Notes: generated by a model from the letters alone, not told the origin. A stretch of DNA of 64,000 nucleotides from Paraburkholderia sp. PREW-6R (GCF_039621805.1 NZ_CP155073.1:2294001-2358000); one strand, 5' to 3'; shown: positions 47,231 to 56,947, numbered from the stretch's first letter. Made by a program: numbers and translations.

Positions 47231-47325
47231 GATGTCACCTCGCTGGAGTGCGGGCGTTCATCATCCCATACGCATTGCGTCATATCGACGACACACGCTG
47301 ATAAGAGCGTAGAATAATTTTCAAT

Positions 47326-47343
47326 TTGTCATAACAACGTCAT
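47326..47343 (+). promoter_or_regulatory. Pho box upstream of ppk
   Basis: TTGTCAT-AACA-ACGTCAT has the exact 7-4-7 spacing; the half-sites match CTGTCAT at 6 and 5 of 7. It lies 63 bp before the ppk ATG within the ppx-ppk divergent gap, oriented toward ppk. Confidence 0.7.
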
Positions 47344-47406
47344 CATACTGTGAGAATTTCCGAGCGTCTTTCCGCCTCTCTTTCCGAAATTCCATTCTCG
47401 CTGCCG

Positions 47407-49470
47407 ATGTCCATCCGCTACCCCTTATTGAATCGCGAGCTGGGCATACTGGGTTTCAACGAGCGCGTGCTGGCGCAAGCCACCGACCCCGCCGTCCCTT
47501 TGCTCGAACGCCTGCGGTTCATCTGTATTACCAGTAGCAATCTCGATGAATTCTTCGAAGTCCGCATGGCCGGCCTGCAGGAACAGATGCGCGACAACCC
47601 CGGCGCATTGTCACCGGACGGCATGTCACTGCAACATGTGTACGACCTCGTGGTTGAACGCGCACAGAAGCTCGTGCATCGTCAGTACACGATGCTGCAT
47701 GAAATCGTGCTGCCCGCGCTCGAAGGCGAAGGCATCTATTTCCACGGCACCGAAGCGGCAAGCGAAGCGCAGACCGAATGGGCGCGCAATTATTTTTTCG
47801 ACGAGTTGCTGCCGGTGCTCACGCCGATCGGCCTCGACCCAGCCCATCCCTTTCCACGCGTGCTCAACAAGAGCCTGAACTTCGTGGTCGAACTCGAAGG
47901 GAAAGACGCATTCGGCCGCCAGGCGATGATGGGCATCGTGCAGGCGCCGCGCGCGCTGCCGCGGCTCGTGCGCATGCCGCAGAGTCTGTCGGGCTATCCG
48001 CACGGCTTCGTCCTGCTGAGTTCGCTGTTGCAACGCTTCGTGGGCGAACTGTTTCCGAATCTCGTGGTGCGTAGCTGCAACCAGTTCCGTATCACGCGCA
48101 ATAGCGAACTGTTCGTCGACGAAGATGAAATTACCAATCTGCGCGTCGCATTGCAGGGCGAGTTGCCGGCACGCCACCTGGGCAACGCGGTACGGCTCGA
48201 AGTGTCGGCGGAAACGCCCGCGCATGTCGTGCGGCGTCTGCTCGACGAAAGCGGGCTGTCCAACAAGGACTGCTACTACGCCGACGGTCCTGTGAATCTG
48301 GTCCGGCTGATGCAGTTGCCGGAAATGGTGGACCGACCCGATCTGAAATTCGTGCCGCACATTCCGGCCATTCCCGCGCAGATCGCGAACAGCACCAACA
48401 TGTTCGACGTGATCGACCAGGGCGACGTGCTGCTGCATCACCCCTACGAGAGCTTTCAGCCGGTGCTCGAACTGCTGCTGCAGGCGGCGAAAGATCCGAA
48501 CGTCGTCGCAATCAAGCAGACGATTTATCGAACCGGCACCGACTCGCCGCTGATGGACGCGCTCATGCAAGCCGCGCGCAACGGCAAGGAAGTAACCGTG
48601 GTGGTGGAACTGCTGGCGCGTTTCGACGAAGAGACCAACATCAACTGGGCGTCGCAGCTCGAAGCAGTAGGCGCGCACGTGGTGTACGGCGTCGTGGGCC
48701 ACAAGTGCCACGCAAAGATGATGCTGATCGTGCGGCGAGTGTCGTCGGGCGGCAAGACCACGCTCAAGCGTTACGTGCACCTGGGCACCGGCAACTACCA
48801 CCCGCGCACCGCACGTCTTTATACGGACTTCGGCTTGATGACCGCCGACCAGAAAATCTGCGAAGACGTGCATCACGTGTTCCAGCAACTGACCGGCATA
48901 GGCGGCGAACTGAGGCTGCATGAACTGTGGCAGTCGCCGTTCACGCTGCACCCGAAACTCGTCGAAGCGATTCGTGCGGAAGCCGACCATGCGCGTGCGG
49001 GCCGGAAAGCGCGCATCGTCGCGAAGATGAACGCGCTGCTCGAACCCACTGTGATCGCCGAACTGTACGAAGCGTCGCAGGCGGGCGTGAAGATCGATCT
49101 GATCGTGCGCGGCGTGTGCTCGCTGCAGCCTGGCGTGCCGGGGCTGTCGGAGAACATCACCGTGCGCTCGATTGTCGGGCGTTTTCTCGAACACCATCGC
49201 ATCTTTTATTTCTACGATGGCGGCAAGGAACAGGTTTATCTGTCGAGCGCCGACTGGATGGACCGCAACTTCTTCCGTCGTGTCGAGGTCGCGTTTCCGG
49301 TGAATAACCGCCGCCTGAAACGGCGCGTGATCGCCGAGGGCCTGTCCGCATTCCTCGGGGACAACCAGTCCGCGTGGCTGATGCAAAGCGACGGCCACTA
49401 CCGGCGGCGGCGTCCAGGCAAATCGTCGCGCAACGCGCAGATAAGCTTGCTGACGAAGTTCTGCTCGTAA
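47407..49470 (+). CDS. ppk: Polyphosphate kinase 1
   Basis: The protein has 687 residues, matching the E. coli enzyme in length. It starts MSIRYPLLNRELGILGFNER. The autophosphorylated His435 lies in GHKCHAKMMLIVRR and is followed by VHLGTGNYHPRTARLYTDFG. The C-terminal catalytic half ends with VYLSSADWMDRNFFRRVEVA. It makes polyphosphate from ATP. The ATG at 47407 is chosen by homology; a GTG at 47350 in frame would add 19 residues and overlap the regulatory region. A Pho box lies 63 bp upstream. Confidence 0.96.
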   Translation: MSIRYPLLNRELGILGFNERVLAQATDPAVPLLERLRFICITSSNLDEFFEVRMAGLQEQMRDNPGALSPDGMSLQHVYDLVVERAQKLVHRQYTMLHEIVLPALEGEGIYFHGTEAASEAQTEWARNYFFDELLPVLTPIGLDPAHPFPRVLNKSLNFVVELEGKDAFGRQAMMGIVQAPRALPRLVRMPQSLSGYPHGFVLLSSLLQRFVGELFPNLVVRSCNQFRITRNSELFVDEDEITNLRVALQGELPARHLGNAVRLEVSAETPAHVVRRLLDESGLSNKDCYYADGPVNLVRLMQLPEMVDRPDLKFVPHIPAIPAQIANSTNMFDVIDQGDVLLHHPYESFQPVLELLLQAAKDPNVVAIKQTIYRTGTDSPLMDALMQAARNGKEVTVVVELLARFDEETNINWASQLEAVGAHVVYGVVGHKCHAKMMLIVRRVSSGGKTTLKRYVHLGTGNYHPRTARLYTDFGLMTADQKICEDVHHVFQQLTGIGGELRLHELWQSPFTLHPKLVEAIRAEADHARAGRKARIVAKMNALLEPTVIAELYEASQAGVKIDLIVRGVCSLQPGVPGLSENITVRSIVGRFLEHHRIFYFYDGGKEQVYLSSADWMDRNFFRRVEVAFPVNNRRLKRRVIAEGLSAFLGDNQSAWLMQSDGHYRRRRPGKSSRNAQISLLTKFCS

Positions 49471-49484
49471 GCCTGTCGCATAAG

Positions 49485-49522
49485 AAAGCCCGCCTTGCTC
49501 AAGTCACAAGGCGGGCTTTTTT
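49485..49522. terminator. Terminator between ppk and phoR
   Basis: AAAGCCCGCCTTG and CAAGGCGGGCTTT form a 13-bp stem with a 9-nt loop. On the plus strand it is followed by more T; on the minus strand the T-run is shorter. It separates the convergent ppk and phoR. Confidence 0.92.
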
Positions 49523-49583
49523 CCTGCAAGCGAGCCGTGACGCAGGCCGTGCGGCGGACGACGCAGTCGGTCCGCACGCATCC

Positions 49584-50897
49584 TCAAGCCGGCGCGGGCT
49601 GCCGGCGTGCCGTGCGATACGCCGGAAAGCGCACCGTGAACGTACTGCCGCGCCCTTCTTCGCTTTTGACGTCGAGCTGCGCATCGTGCCGTTGCAGCAC
49701 ATGCTTGACGATCGCAAGGCCGAGTCCGGTGCCGCCCGTGTCGCGCGAACGGCTACGGTCCACACGGTAAAAGCGCTCGGTCAGACGCGGAATGTCCGCG
49801 GCGGGAATGCCCAGTCCGCTATCCGTCACTGAAAAGACCGCCTGGCCGGCGTGTGCGTGCCAGCTGACCTTGATCGCGCCGCCGTCCGGTGTATAGCGGA
49901 TCGCGTTGGTCACGAGGTTGCCCAACGCACTCAGCACTTCCGTCTCGACGCCCGTGACCGTCAGCCCTTCGTCGGTATCGAACACGATTCGGTGATGGTG
50001 ACTGGAGAGGCTCTCCGCGTCGTCCTGCAAGTGGCGCAGCACCGCGCGCATGTCGATCATCTGATCGCTTGGCGGCTTGTTGTCCCCTTCGAGTTTCGCG
50101 AGCACGAGCAGATCGCTGACGATATGCCGCATGCGCGACGCCTGCTGCTCCATCAGTTCGAGATAACGGGAGCGCTCCGCGTCGCTCAGCGGCAACTCGC
50201 GCATGGTCTCGAGAAAGCCCGATAGCACGGTCAACGGCGTTTTCAGTTCGTGCGACACGTTGGCGACGAAATCGCGTCGCATGGCGTCCGTGCGCTCCAG
50301 TTCGGTGATGTCCTGCGAAAGCACCAGCTTGCGATTCTCGCCATACGGAAACACTTGCACGGAGAGCACGTTCTGACGCTTCTCGCCCATGCCGCGCATG
50401 ATCAGCATCTGCTCGTAGTGGCTCGAATTCAGATAGCGGATGAAATCCGGCTGACGCACCAGATGCGTGATGTGCTGACGCAGATCGCGCTTCGCGTCGA
50501 GGCCAAAATGAATTTCTGAAATTGCGTTGCACCACTCGATCTGGTCATGATCGTCGAGCATGGCCACGCCGTTCGGCGATGCCTGAATCGCCTGAATGAA
50601 ACGCGAGTGCTGTTGCTCGACCTGGCGCACCTGCGCATGCCAGCGCTTCGCGAGCTTATGCAGACGGTAATAGATTTCGCCCCAGATGCCAGGCGCGCTC
50701 GGCACTTCGCCGTATACCGGCGCATCGAGCAGATGCCACAGCCGCTGTTTATGGAAAGTACTGAATGTGCTTTGCGCGAGCAGCAGGACAATCGCGAGAA
50801 CGAGTCCTGCCTTGACGTTCACGAGCGCGCCGACCGCCGCGCACAGAACAGCCAGCAGCACGACCGACACGATGGAGCGCGCCCAGATGATGTTCAT
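49584..50897 (-). CDS. phoR: Phosphate regulon sensor histidine kinase
   Basis: The 437-residue membrane kinase has two N-terminal hydrophobic segments (IVSVVLLAVLCAAVGALV and VKAGLVLAIVLLLAQ), a PAS domain (QASPNGVAMLDDHDQIEWCN), HisKA with the phospho-His in FVANVSHELKTPLTVLSGF (about 213) and HATPase_c (NAIRYTPDGGAIKV, DTGGTGLGLAIVKHVL). It phosphorylates PhoB under phosphate limitation and is silenced via PstSCAB-PhoU. It lies 141 bp after phoB, a larger gap than in many genomes. Confidence 0.95.
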   Translation of the reverse strand: MNIIWARSIVSVVLLAVLCAAVGALVNVKAGLVLAIVLLLAQSTFSTFHKQRLWHLLDAPVYGEVPSAPGIWGEIYYRLHKLAKRWHAQVRQVEQQHSRFIQAIQASPNGVAMLDDHDQIEWCNAISEIHFGLDAKRDLRQHITHLVRQPDFIRYLNSSHYEQMLIMRGMGEKRQNVLSVQVFPYGENRKLVLSQDITELERTDAMRRDFVANVSHELKTPLTVLSGFLETMRELPLSDAERSRYLELMEQQASRMRHIVSDLLVLAKLEGDNKPPSDQMIDMRAVLRHLQDDAESLSSHHHRIVFDTDEGLTVTGVETEVLSALGNLVTNAIRYTPDGGAIKVSWHAHAGQAVFSVTDSGLGIPAADIPRLTERFYRVDRSRSRDTGGTGLGLAIVKHVLQRHDAQLDVKSEEGRGSTFTVRFPAYRTARRQPAPA

Positions 50898-51038
50898 GGT
50901 CTTGCGATCGAAGAGAAAGACATGCGCGCGGATCGGGTTACCGCGGCGCTTTCATGACGGGTTCTACTTATGTGGCAAGGCGCCGGCACTATGAGTGCGC
51001 CGCTTTATAGCAGATCGGCGCGGGCTCGACTTCTACAC

Positions 51039-51740
51039 TCAAGCACTCTTTGCGAGACGATAACCGCTACCCCGCACCGTTTCAATCATAGCATCGCACC
51101 CGGCCGGTTTCAGTGCCGCACGAAGACGCTTGATGTGAACGTCCACCGTGCGCTCTTCGACGAACACATGGTCGCCCCACACCTGATCGAGCAGTTGCGT
51201 ACGGCTATGCACACGCTCCGGATGCGTCATGAAAAAATGCAGCAGACGGAATTCGGTCGGCCCGAGATCGAGCTTGATCTCGCTGCCTTCGGCGTGCGCG
51301 GCCACGCGATGCGTCGCCGGATCGAGCTTGAGGCCGTTGATCGCGACCACGTCTTCCGTGAGCTGGGGCGCGCGGCGGCGCAGTACCGCCTTGATACGCG
51401 CCATCAGTTCCTTAGGCGAAAACGGCTTCGTGACGTAGTCGTCCGCGCCGATTTCGAGGCCGAGCACCTTGTCCTGTTCATCGCCACGCGCGGTCAGCAT
51501 GATGATCGGAATGTGTTTGGTGCGCTCGTTGTTGCGCAAATCACGCGCAAATGCAATGCCGGATTTGCCCGGTAACATCCAGTCGAGCAGAACGAGGTCG
51601 GGCAGGACGTCACTGATCAGGTTCTGCGCCTGTTCGGCGTTATACGCACGAATCGGGCAGTGGCCGGCGTGCTGAAGATTGATCGAGATCAGTTCGGAAA
51701 TGGCGGGCTCGTCTTCAATGACGAGAATGCTGCTGGGCAT
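51039..51740 (-). CDS. phoB: Phosphate regulon response regulator
   Basis: The protein has 233 residues. The receiver domain has the phospho-accepting Asp53 (DLVLLDWMLPGKSG) and Lys in VTKPFSPKELMARI. The C-terminal winged helix contains LGPTEFRLLHFFMTHPERVH and ERTVDVHIKRLRAAL. The ATG at 51740 puts the Asp at position 53 as in E. coli; a GTG two codons upstream is possible. AGAGGTG precedes it. It binds Pho boxes such as those at 47326, 56604 and 56625. Confidence 0.97.
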   Translation of the reverse strand: MPSSILVIEDEPAISELISINLQHAGHCPIRAYNAEQAQNLISDVLPDLVLLDWMLPGKSGIAFARDLRNNERTKHIPIIMLTARGDEQDKVLGLEIGADDYVTKPFSPKELMARIKAVLRRRAPQLTEDVVAINGLKLDPATHRVAAHAEGSEIKLDLGPTEFRLLHFFMTHPERVHSRTQLLDQVWGDHVFVEERTVDVHIKRLRAALKPAGCDAMIETVRGSGYRLAKSA

Positions 51741-51768
51741 CGGCACCTCTTGACCTTTCTGCTTGGGG

Positions 51769-52473
51769 TTAACTGAGCGCTTCGCGTTCGAGCGCGTCGC
51801 GCGACTTGTGCCGCACGTCCGTACCCTTCACGATGTAAATGATGAACTCCGCGATGTTCTTCGCGTGGTCGCCGATCCGCTCGATCGCTTTCGCGATGAA
51901 CAGAAAATCGAGGCCCACGGAGATGGAACGCGGATCTTCGGTCATATACGAGATCAGCTTGCGCACGAATGCGCGGAATTCCTCGTCGATCGCCTTGTCG
52001 TCGCGCACGATCTGCGCGGCGGCCACCGTGTCGAGACGCGCGAACGCGTCGAGCGCACGGCGCAGGATGGACACGGCCATGTCGCCCGACAGCTTGATCT
52101 CGGCGATGTTGATGGTGCGCGACGCACCGTCTTCCATCAGACGCTTGGTGCGCTTGGCGATTTTTTCGGCTTCGTCGCCCGCGCGTTCGAGGTTCGTGAT
52201 GGTCTTCGAAATCGCGATCAGAAGGCGCAGGTCTCGCGCGGCCGGCTGACGGCGCGCGATGATGTTGCTGCATTCCTCGTCGATTTCCACTTCCATCTTG
52301 TTCAGACGGTCTTCGGCGGTGATCACCTGTTCGGCGAGATCCAGGTCGAATTCGTTGAGCGCCTGCATCGCCTTGACGATCTGCGACTCGACGAGGCCAC
52401 CCATTTCGAGAACTTTCGACGAAACCAGATTCAGGTCGGCGTCGAACTGGCTGGACAAGTGTTTATCGGACAT
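51769..52473 (-). CDS. phoU: Phosphate signalling complex protein PhoU
   Basis: The 234-residue all-alpha protein is made of two PhoU repeats, with metal-cluster helices EVEIDEECSNIIARRQPAAR and the second-half LISYMTEDPRSISVGLDF. It couples PstSCAB to PhoR and restrains phosphate uptake and signalling. It sits between pstB (27 bp upstream) and phoB (28 bp downstream), the standard order. Confidence 0.96.
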   Translation of the reverse strand: MSDKHLSSQFDADLNLVSSKVLEMGGLVESQIVKAMQALNEFDLDLAEQVITAEDRLNKMEVEIDEECSNIIARRQPAARDLRLLIAISKTITNLERAGDEAEKIAKRTKRLMEDGASRTINIAEIKLSGDMAVSILRRALDAFARLDTVAAAQIVRDDKAIDEEFRAFVRKLISYMTEDPRSISVGLDFLFIAKAIERIGDHAKNIAEFIIYIVKGTDVRHKSRDALEREALS

Positions 52474-52500
52474 GTCGTACTCCCTGGTTTGCTCGTCGGC

Positions 52501-53349
52501 TTAGCCGAAACGGCCGGTGATGTAATCCTCGGTTTCCTTGCGGACCGGCTTGATGAAGATCTTTTCGGTGTCGCCGAATTCGATCAATTCGCCGAGGTAC
52601 ATATAGGCAGTGTAGTCCGAACAGCGCGCCGCCTGTTGCATGTTGTGGGTCACGATCACCACCGTGTAATCGCTCTTCAACTCGGCGATCAGTTCTTCGA
52701 TACGGCCGGTGGAAATCGGATCGAGCGCGGAGCACGGCTCGTCGAGCAGCAGCACTTCAGGGCGGATCGCGATACCGCGCGCAATACACAGACGCTGTTG
52801 CTGACCGCCCGACAAACCGTAGCCGGACTGGCCGAGCTTGTCTTTCACCTCGTTCCACAGCGCGGCCTTGGTGAGCGCCCATTCCACGCGGTCGTCCATT
52901 TCCGAGCGCGGCAGCGTTTCGAACATCTTCACGCCGAACGCGATGTTGTCGTAGATCGACATCGGGAACGGCGTCGGCTTCTGGAACACCATGCCGATCC
53001 GCGCGCGCAGCAGCGAGATGTCACGCTTCGACGTCAGCAGGTTCTCACCGTCCATCAGGATCTCGCCTTCCGCGCGCTGCTCCGGGTAGAGCGCATACAT
53101 CTTGTTCAGCGTGCGCAGCAGCGTCGACTTGCCGCAACCCGACGGGCCGATGAATGCGGTCACCTTGCCTTCGGGAATCTGGAGGTTGATGTTCTTCAGT
53201 GCGTGATACTTGCCGTAGAAGAAGTTCAGGTCGTTGATCTCGATCTTCGGACGCGACGGTGCTTGCGCGAGGCCGCTTTGGGCGGGATCGAAACTGGCCG
53301 GCGCCGTAGCGCGTGCGGTCGTATTCAGTTGAGTTTCTGCCATATTCAT
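52501..53349 (-). CDS. pstB: Phosphate ABC transporter ATP-binding protein
   Basis: The protein has 282 residues. After a ~35-residue Ala/Thr/Pro-rich leader come Walker [11 protein letters not shown]-loop [18 protein letters not shown], signature [17 protein letters not shown], Walker [14 protein letters not shown] and switch [14 protein letters not shown], all typical of PstB. The ATG at 53349 (GGAG upstream) is used; a second Met follows two codons later. It is the energising subunit of the high-affinity phosphate importer. Confidence 0.96.
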   Translation of the reverse strand: MNMAETQLNTTARATAPASFDPAQSGLAQAPSRPKIEINDLNFFYGKYHALKNINLQIPEGKVTAFIGPSGCGKSTLLRTLNKMYALYPEQRAEGEILMDGENLLTSKRDISLLRARIGMVFQKPTPFPMSIYDNIAFGVKMFETLPRSEMDDRVEWALTKAALWNEVKDKLGQSGYGLSGGQQQRLCIARGIAIRPEVLLLDEPCSALDPISTGRIEELIAELKSDYTVVIVTHNMQQAARCSDYTAYMYLGELIEFGDTEKIFIKPVRKETEDYITGRFG

Positions 53350-53366
53350 CGGATTACACTCCGCCC

Positions 53367-54263
53367 TTACTTGTTCGAGAAGACCGTGCGCGCGAGGACG
53401 TTCAGTCCGAGCACTGCGAGCGTGATCAGGAAGACGCCGGCCCATGCGAGCGATTGCCACTGTGCAAACGGGCTCATCGCAAACTTGTAGATCGTGACTG
53501 GCAGGTTTGCGACCGGCTGGTCCATGTTCACCGAGAAGAACTGGTTCGACAGCGCGGTGAACAGCAGCGGCGCGGTTTCGCCGGCGATCCGTGCGACGCC
53601 GAGCAGCACGCCGGTGACGATACCTGAGATCGACGCCTTGAGCGTGATCGACAGCACCATCTTCCATTTCGGCGTGCCGAGGGCGAAGGCGGCTTCGCGC
53701 AGCGCGTTCGGGACCAGTTTCAGCATGTTCTCCGTGGTGCGGATCACGATAGGGATCTGCAGCAGCGCGAGCGCAAACACACCGGCCCAGCCGCTGAAGT
53801 GGCCCATCTTCGCGACGACCAGCGCATACACGAACAGACCCACGACGATCGACGGCGCCGACAGCAGAATGTCGTTGATGAAGCGCGTGACGCTCGCGAG
53901 CCAGCCTTTCTGACCGTACTCAGCGAGATAGACGCCCGCCAGGATACCGATCGGCGTACCGATGAACGTGGCGAGCGCGACCAGCATCAGGCTGCCGACG
54001 ATCGCGTTGGCGAGACCGCCGCCATCGGTATTCGGCGGCGGCGTGGACTGCGTGAAGAGCTCGACCGACAGACCGCCGACGCCGAGCCGCAGCGTCGTGT
54101 AGAGAATCCACACGAGCCAGACGAGGCCAAACGCCATCGCGGCGAGCGAGCACGTCAGCGCAATCGCGTTCTTCACGCGGCGGCGTCCTTGCAGACGCAC
54201 GCGCATCGCTTCGAGCGTGACCGGATCGTGCGAGCCCGGCATGTTCAACGCGGACCGGCTCAT
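53367..54263 (-). CDS. pstA: Phosphate ABC transporter permease PstA
   Basis: The 298-residue polytopic permease has the EAA loop region [20 protein letters not shown] and the conserved [15 protein letters not shown]. It starts in an ATGA overlap with the end of pstC, implying coupled translation of the two channel subunits. Confidence 0.95.
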   Translation of the reverse strand: MSRSALNMPGSHDPVTLEAMRVRLQGRRRVKNAIALTCSLAAMAFGLVWLVWILYTTLRLGVGGLSVELFTQSTPPPNTDGGGLANAIVGSLMLVALATFIGTPIGILAGVYLAEYGQKGWLASVTRFINDILLSAPSIVVGLFVYALVVAKMGHFSGWAGVFALALLQIPIVIRTTENMLKLVPNALREAAFALGTPKWKMVLSITLKASISGIVTGVLLGVARIAGETAPLLFTALSNQFFSVNMDQPVANLPVTIYKFAMSPFAQWQSLAWAGVFLITLAVLGLNVLARTVFSNK

Positions 54264-55264
54264 TTCGCGCCCTCCCCTTTCTCGAGGCGAAGCAGCATGA
54301 TCTTCGAGATGGCGAGCACGATAAACGTGATCACAAACAGGATGAGGCCGAGTTCCATCAACGCCGACGTATGGAGTCCGGGATCCGCTTCGGCGAATTC
54401 GTTGGCGAGCGCCGACGTGATACTGTTGCCCGGCGAAAACAGCGACACGTTATCGAGCAGATTCGTATTGCCGATCACGAACGTGACCGCCATCGTCTCC
54501 CCGAGCGCGCGGCCCAGTCCCAGCATGACGCCGCCGATCACGCCGCTCTTCGTAAAGGGCAGCACGATCTTCCACATCACTTCCCACGTCGTGCAGCCGA
54601 TCCCGTATGCCGACTCCTTCAGCAGGACCGGCGTGACTTCGAATACGTCGCGCATCACGGACGCGATGTACGGAATGATCATGATTGCGAGAATCACGCC
54701 CGCGCACAAAATGCCGATACCGATCGGCGGCCCCTGAAACAGTGCGCCGACGAAAGGAACGCTACCGAGCACGACGCCGAGCGGCTTCTCGAAGTACTGG
54801 GCAAAAATGGGCGCAAACACCAGCAGACCCCACATGCCGTAGACGATCGACGGAATCGCGGCGAGCAGCTCGATCGCGACGCCAAGCGGCCGGCGCAGCC
54901 AGGCGGGCGAGAGCTCAGTCAGGAACAGCGCGATACCGAAGCTGACCGGCACCGCGATAATCAGCGCAATGATCGACGTGGCGATCGTGCCGTAGATCGG
55001 CACCAGCGCGCCGAACTGCTTGCTGGGTGGATCCCAGTCCGCAGTCCACAGAAAGCTGAAACCGAACTGTCTGATCGACGGCAGCGAGGCCACGATCAGC
55101 GAAACGATGATGCCGCCGAGCAGCAGCAACGTGATGATGGCCGCGAGCCGCGCGAGACCGCCGAACACGACGTCTCCAGCGCGGCTGGGCGCCTTTTGCT
55201 GGGATGCACTGCCGCCCGGAGGTGTCGACCTCGCCGCGCCAGATGCGAATTGGATATCGGACAT
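54260..55264 (-). CDS. pstC: Phosphate ABC transporter permease PstC
   Basis: The 334-residue permease has a polar N-terminus of ~35 residues before the first helix. The segments [28 protein letters not shown]-like ([16 protein letters not shown]) and [20 protein letters not shown] identify PstC. It follows pstS after a 243-bp gap that contains a hairpin and a 10-bp repeat tract, which may set the pstS:pstC expression ratio. Confidence 0.95.
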   Translation of the reverse strand: MSDIQFASGAARSTPPGGSASQQKAPSRAGDVVFGGLARLAAIITLLLLGGIIVSLIVASLPSIRQFGFSFLWTADWDPPSKQFGALVPIYGTIATSIIALIIAVPVSFGIALFLTELSPAWLRRPLGVAIELLAAIPSIVYGMWGLLVFAPIFAQYFEKPLGVVLGSVPFVGALFQGPPIGIGILCAGVILAIMIIPYIASVMRDVFEVTPVLLKESAYGIGCTTWEVMWKIVLPFTKSGVIGGVMLGLGRALGETMAVTFVIGNTNLLDNVSLFSPGNSITSALANEFAEADPGLHTSALMELGLILFVITFIVLAISKIMLLRLEKGEGAK

Positions 55265-55340
55265 GAGAGCCTGATGGACCTGTTTCCAGTTGCCGCAGGA
55301 CAGATGTCGTGCAGCGGGTCATGCAAGAATGTTGCCGGGT

Positions 55341-55420
55341 GGTTCCTTGTGGTTCCTTGTTCTTCCTGGCCTTTCCTGGCCTTTCCTGGCCTTTCCTGGC
55401 CTTTCCTGGTCTTGCCTGGT
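55341..55420 (-). repeat. 10-bp tandem repeat in the pstS-pstC gap
   Basis: Eight consecutive 10-bp units are aligned: two GGTTCCTTGT, then TCTTCCTGGC, three CTTTCCTGGC, CTTTCCTGGT and CTTGCCTGGT. On the transcribed (minus) strand the tract is purine-rich and repeats AGGAAAGG, which is Shine-Dalgarno-like. It lies about 75 bp upstream of the pstC start. Confidence 0.92.
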
Positions 55421-55449
55421 GATGCTGGGTAACGACGGGCTCAAGCGCC

Positions 55450-55477
55450 CTGGCCGTCCTCACCGGAGGACGGCCAG
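55450..55477 (-). terminator. Long hairpin between pstS and pstC (attenuator or 3'-end stabiliser)
   Basis: CTGGCCGTCCT and AGGACGGCCAG form a perfect 11-bp stem with a 6-nt loop, starting about 30 nt after the pstS stop. No T-run follows on the minus strand, so read-through into pstC is expected. Such hairpins usually protect the upstream mRNA and give excess binding protein. Confidence 0.7.
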
Positions 55478-55507
55478 CGTCTTGCCAACGTCGAGCGATG
55501 CTGATGC

Positions 55508-56539
55508 TTAGTCGGCGATCGGCTTGCCCGAAGCGTCCTTCACTTTCGACTTCCACTGCGTGCGGATTTCAGCCGTCACCGATTCCGGCAGCGAGATGTA
55601 GTCCAGATCGTTTGCAGCCTGGGTGCCGTTCTTGAACGCCCAGTCGAAGAACTTCAGCGTTTCCGTGCCCTGCGCCGGCTTGTCCTGCGCCGTATGCAGC
55701 AGCACGAACGTTGCGCCGACGATCGGCCATGCGTCCTTGCCCGGCTCGTTCGTCAGGATCTGGTAGAACGACTTCGACCAGTCCGCGCCCGCTGCCGCTG
55801 CCTTGAACGTTTCCGTCTTCGGCTCGACCACGGCGCCAGAGGAGTTCTTCATGCCGATGTACGTCATGTGGTTCTGCTTCGCGTACGCCCATTCCACGTA
55901 GCCGATTGCGCCCGGCAGACGCTGCACGAAGGCCGCGACGCCGTCGTTGCCCTTGCCGCCCGTGCCCGTCGGCCATGCGACCGTTGCGCCTTCACCCACC
56001 TTCGACTTCCAGTCGGCATTGACCTTCGACAGATAGTTCGTCCAGATGAAGCTCGTGCCCGAACCGTCAGCGCGGCGCACCACCGCGATGTCCGTGTCCG
56101 GCAGCTTGACCTTCGGATTCAGCGCGGCGATTGCCGGATCGTTCCACTTTTTGATCTTGCCCAGATAAATGTCGCCGAGCACTTCGCCCGACAGCGTCAG
56201 ATCACCCGCCTTCACGCCCGGAATATTGACCACCGGCACCACACCGCCGACGACCGTCGGAAACTGGAACAGACCCGCCTTTGCGAGTTCGTCGTCTTTC
56301 AGCGGCGCGTCCGAGCCGGCGAAGTCGACCGTCTTCGCTTCGATCTGCTTGATACCGCCCGACGAGCCGATACCTTGATAGTTCACCTTGCCGCCACCCG
56401 ACTTCTGGTAGGCGTCGGCCCACTTCGTGTAAATCGGTGCCGCAAAGGTGCTGCCCGCGCCGGTGATGTCTGCGGCTTGCGCGGCAATCGCGAAAAGCGC
56501 GCCAGCGACGCCAGCGAACACGGTTTGCATCAATTTCAT
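55508..56539 (-). CDS. pstS: Phosphate ABC transporter, phosphate-binding protein
   Basis: The 343-residue periplasmic protein has a signal peptide ending near [12 protein letters not shown]. Phosphate-site motifs are [36 protein letters not shown] and [19 protein letters not shown]. It is the first gene of the pst-pho operon. Two clear Pho boxes and a weaker third lie 65-143 bp upstream. Confidence 0.97.
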   Translation of the reverse strand: MKLMQTVFAGVAGALFAIAAQAADITGAGSTFAAPIYTKWADAYQKSGGGKVNYQGIGSSGGIKQIEAKTVDFAGSDAPLKDDELAKAGLFQFPTVVGGVVPVVNIPGVKAGDLTLSGEVLGDIYLGKIKKWNDPAIAALNPKVKLPDTDIAVVRRADGSGTSFIWTNYLSKVNADWKSKVGEGATVAWPTGTGGKGNDGVAAFVQRLPGAIGYVEWAYAKQNHMTYIGMKNSSGAVVEPKTETFKAAAAGADWSKSFYQILTNEPGKDAWPIVGATFVLLHTAQDKPAQGTETLKFFDWAFKNGTQAANDLDYISLPESVTAEIRTQWKSKVKDASGKPIAD

Positions 56540-56603
56540 GAGACCTCCAAGGTGTGAGCGGTGTGAGTGGATAACAGAACACCGCGAAGCTTAGGATCTC
56601 TTT

Positions 56604-56621
56604 ATGACAGTAACGTGACTA
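56604..56621 (-). promoter_or_regulatory. Pho box 1 of pstS
   Basis: On the minus strand this reads TAGTCAC-GTTA-CTGTCAT, with the 7-4-7 layout. The proximal half is a perfect consensus CTGTCAT. It is 65 bp upstream of the pstS ATG. Confidence 0.85.
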
Positions 56622-56624
56622 ACC

Positions 56625-56642
56625 GTGAAACACGTGTGACAG
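56625..56642 (-). promoter_or_regulatory. Pho box 2 of pstS
   Basis: On the minus strand this reads CTGTCAC-ACGT-GTTTCAC, directly upstream of box 1 and separated by 3 bp. It would bind a second PhoB dimer on nearly the same helix face. Confidence 0.8.
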
Positions 56643-56664
56643 TAGCATTACTGATATGAAAGCC

Positions 56665-56682
56665 GTGACGAGCGTATGAAAG
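56665..56682 (-). promoter_or_regulatory. Weak third Pho-like site of pstS
   Basis: On the minus strand CTTTCAT-ACGC-TCGTCAC has the same 7-4-7 layout with more mismatches. It may be an auxiliary PhoB site. Confidence 0.4.
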
Positions 56683-56904
56683 CTCTTTGCAACAGCTAGA
56701 TTTTGGCGCCGTCGACGTCGGTTACAGCTTAGGCGAAAAAGGCAGCGCGCGAACGTTTGCGCGTGCACGGCGAGGCTTGTTGCGGGAGATTGGCTCCGGA
56801 CGGCGGTGGTGCGCCGTGCCGGGAATTTTCAGGCGGCTGCGACCGGTCGTCGCGGGCTAGCGGGTCTGGTTAATTTGATGCCGGTCGCGGTCAGGCTGGA
56901 GCGA

Positions 56905-56947
56905 GTTGCGGGTGTTGCGGGTGTTGCGGGTGTTGCGGGTGTTGCGG
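56905..56947 (+). repeat. 9-bp tandem repeat upstream of pstS
   Basis: GTTGCGGGT is repeated almost five times without error. It lies about 370 bp upstream of pstS and about 65 bp after the glmM stop. Confidence 0.9.

Noticed and set aside
47350..47406. Upstream GTG start for ppk at 47350
   Set aside because: It would add 19 residues absent from the family and lacks a ribosome site; ATG at 47407 gives normal length and puts the catalytic His at position 435.
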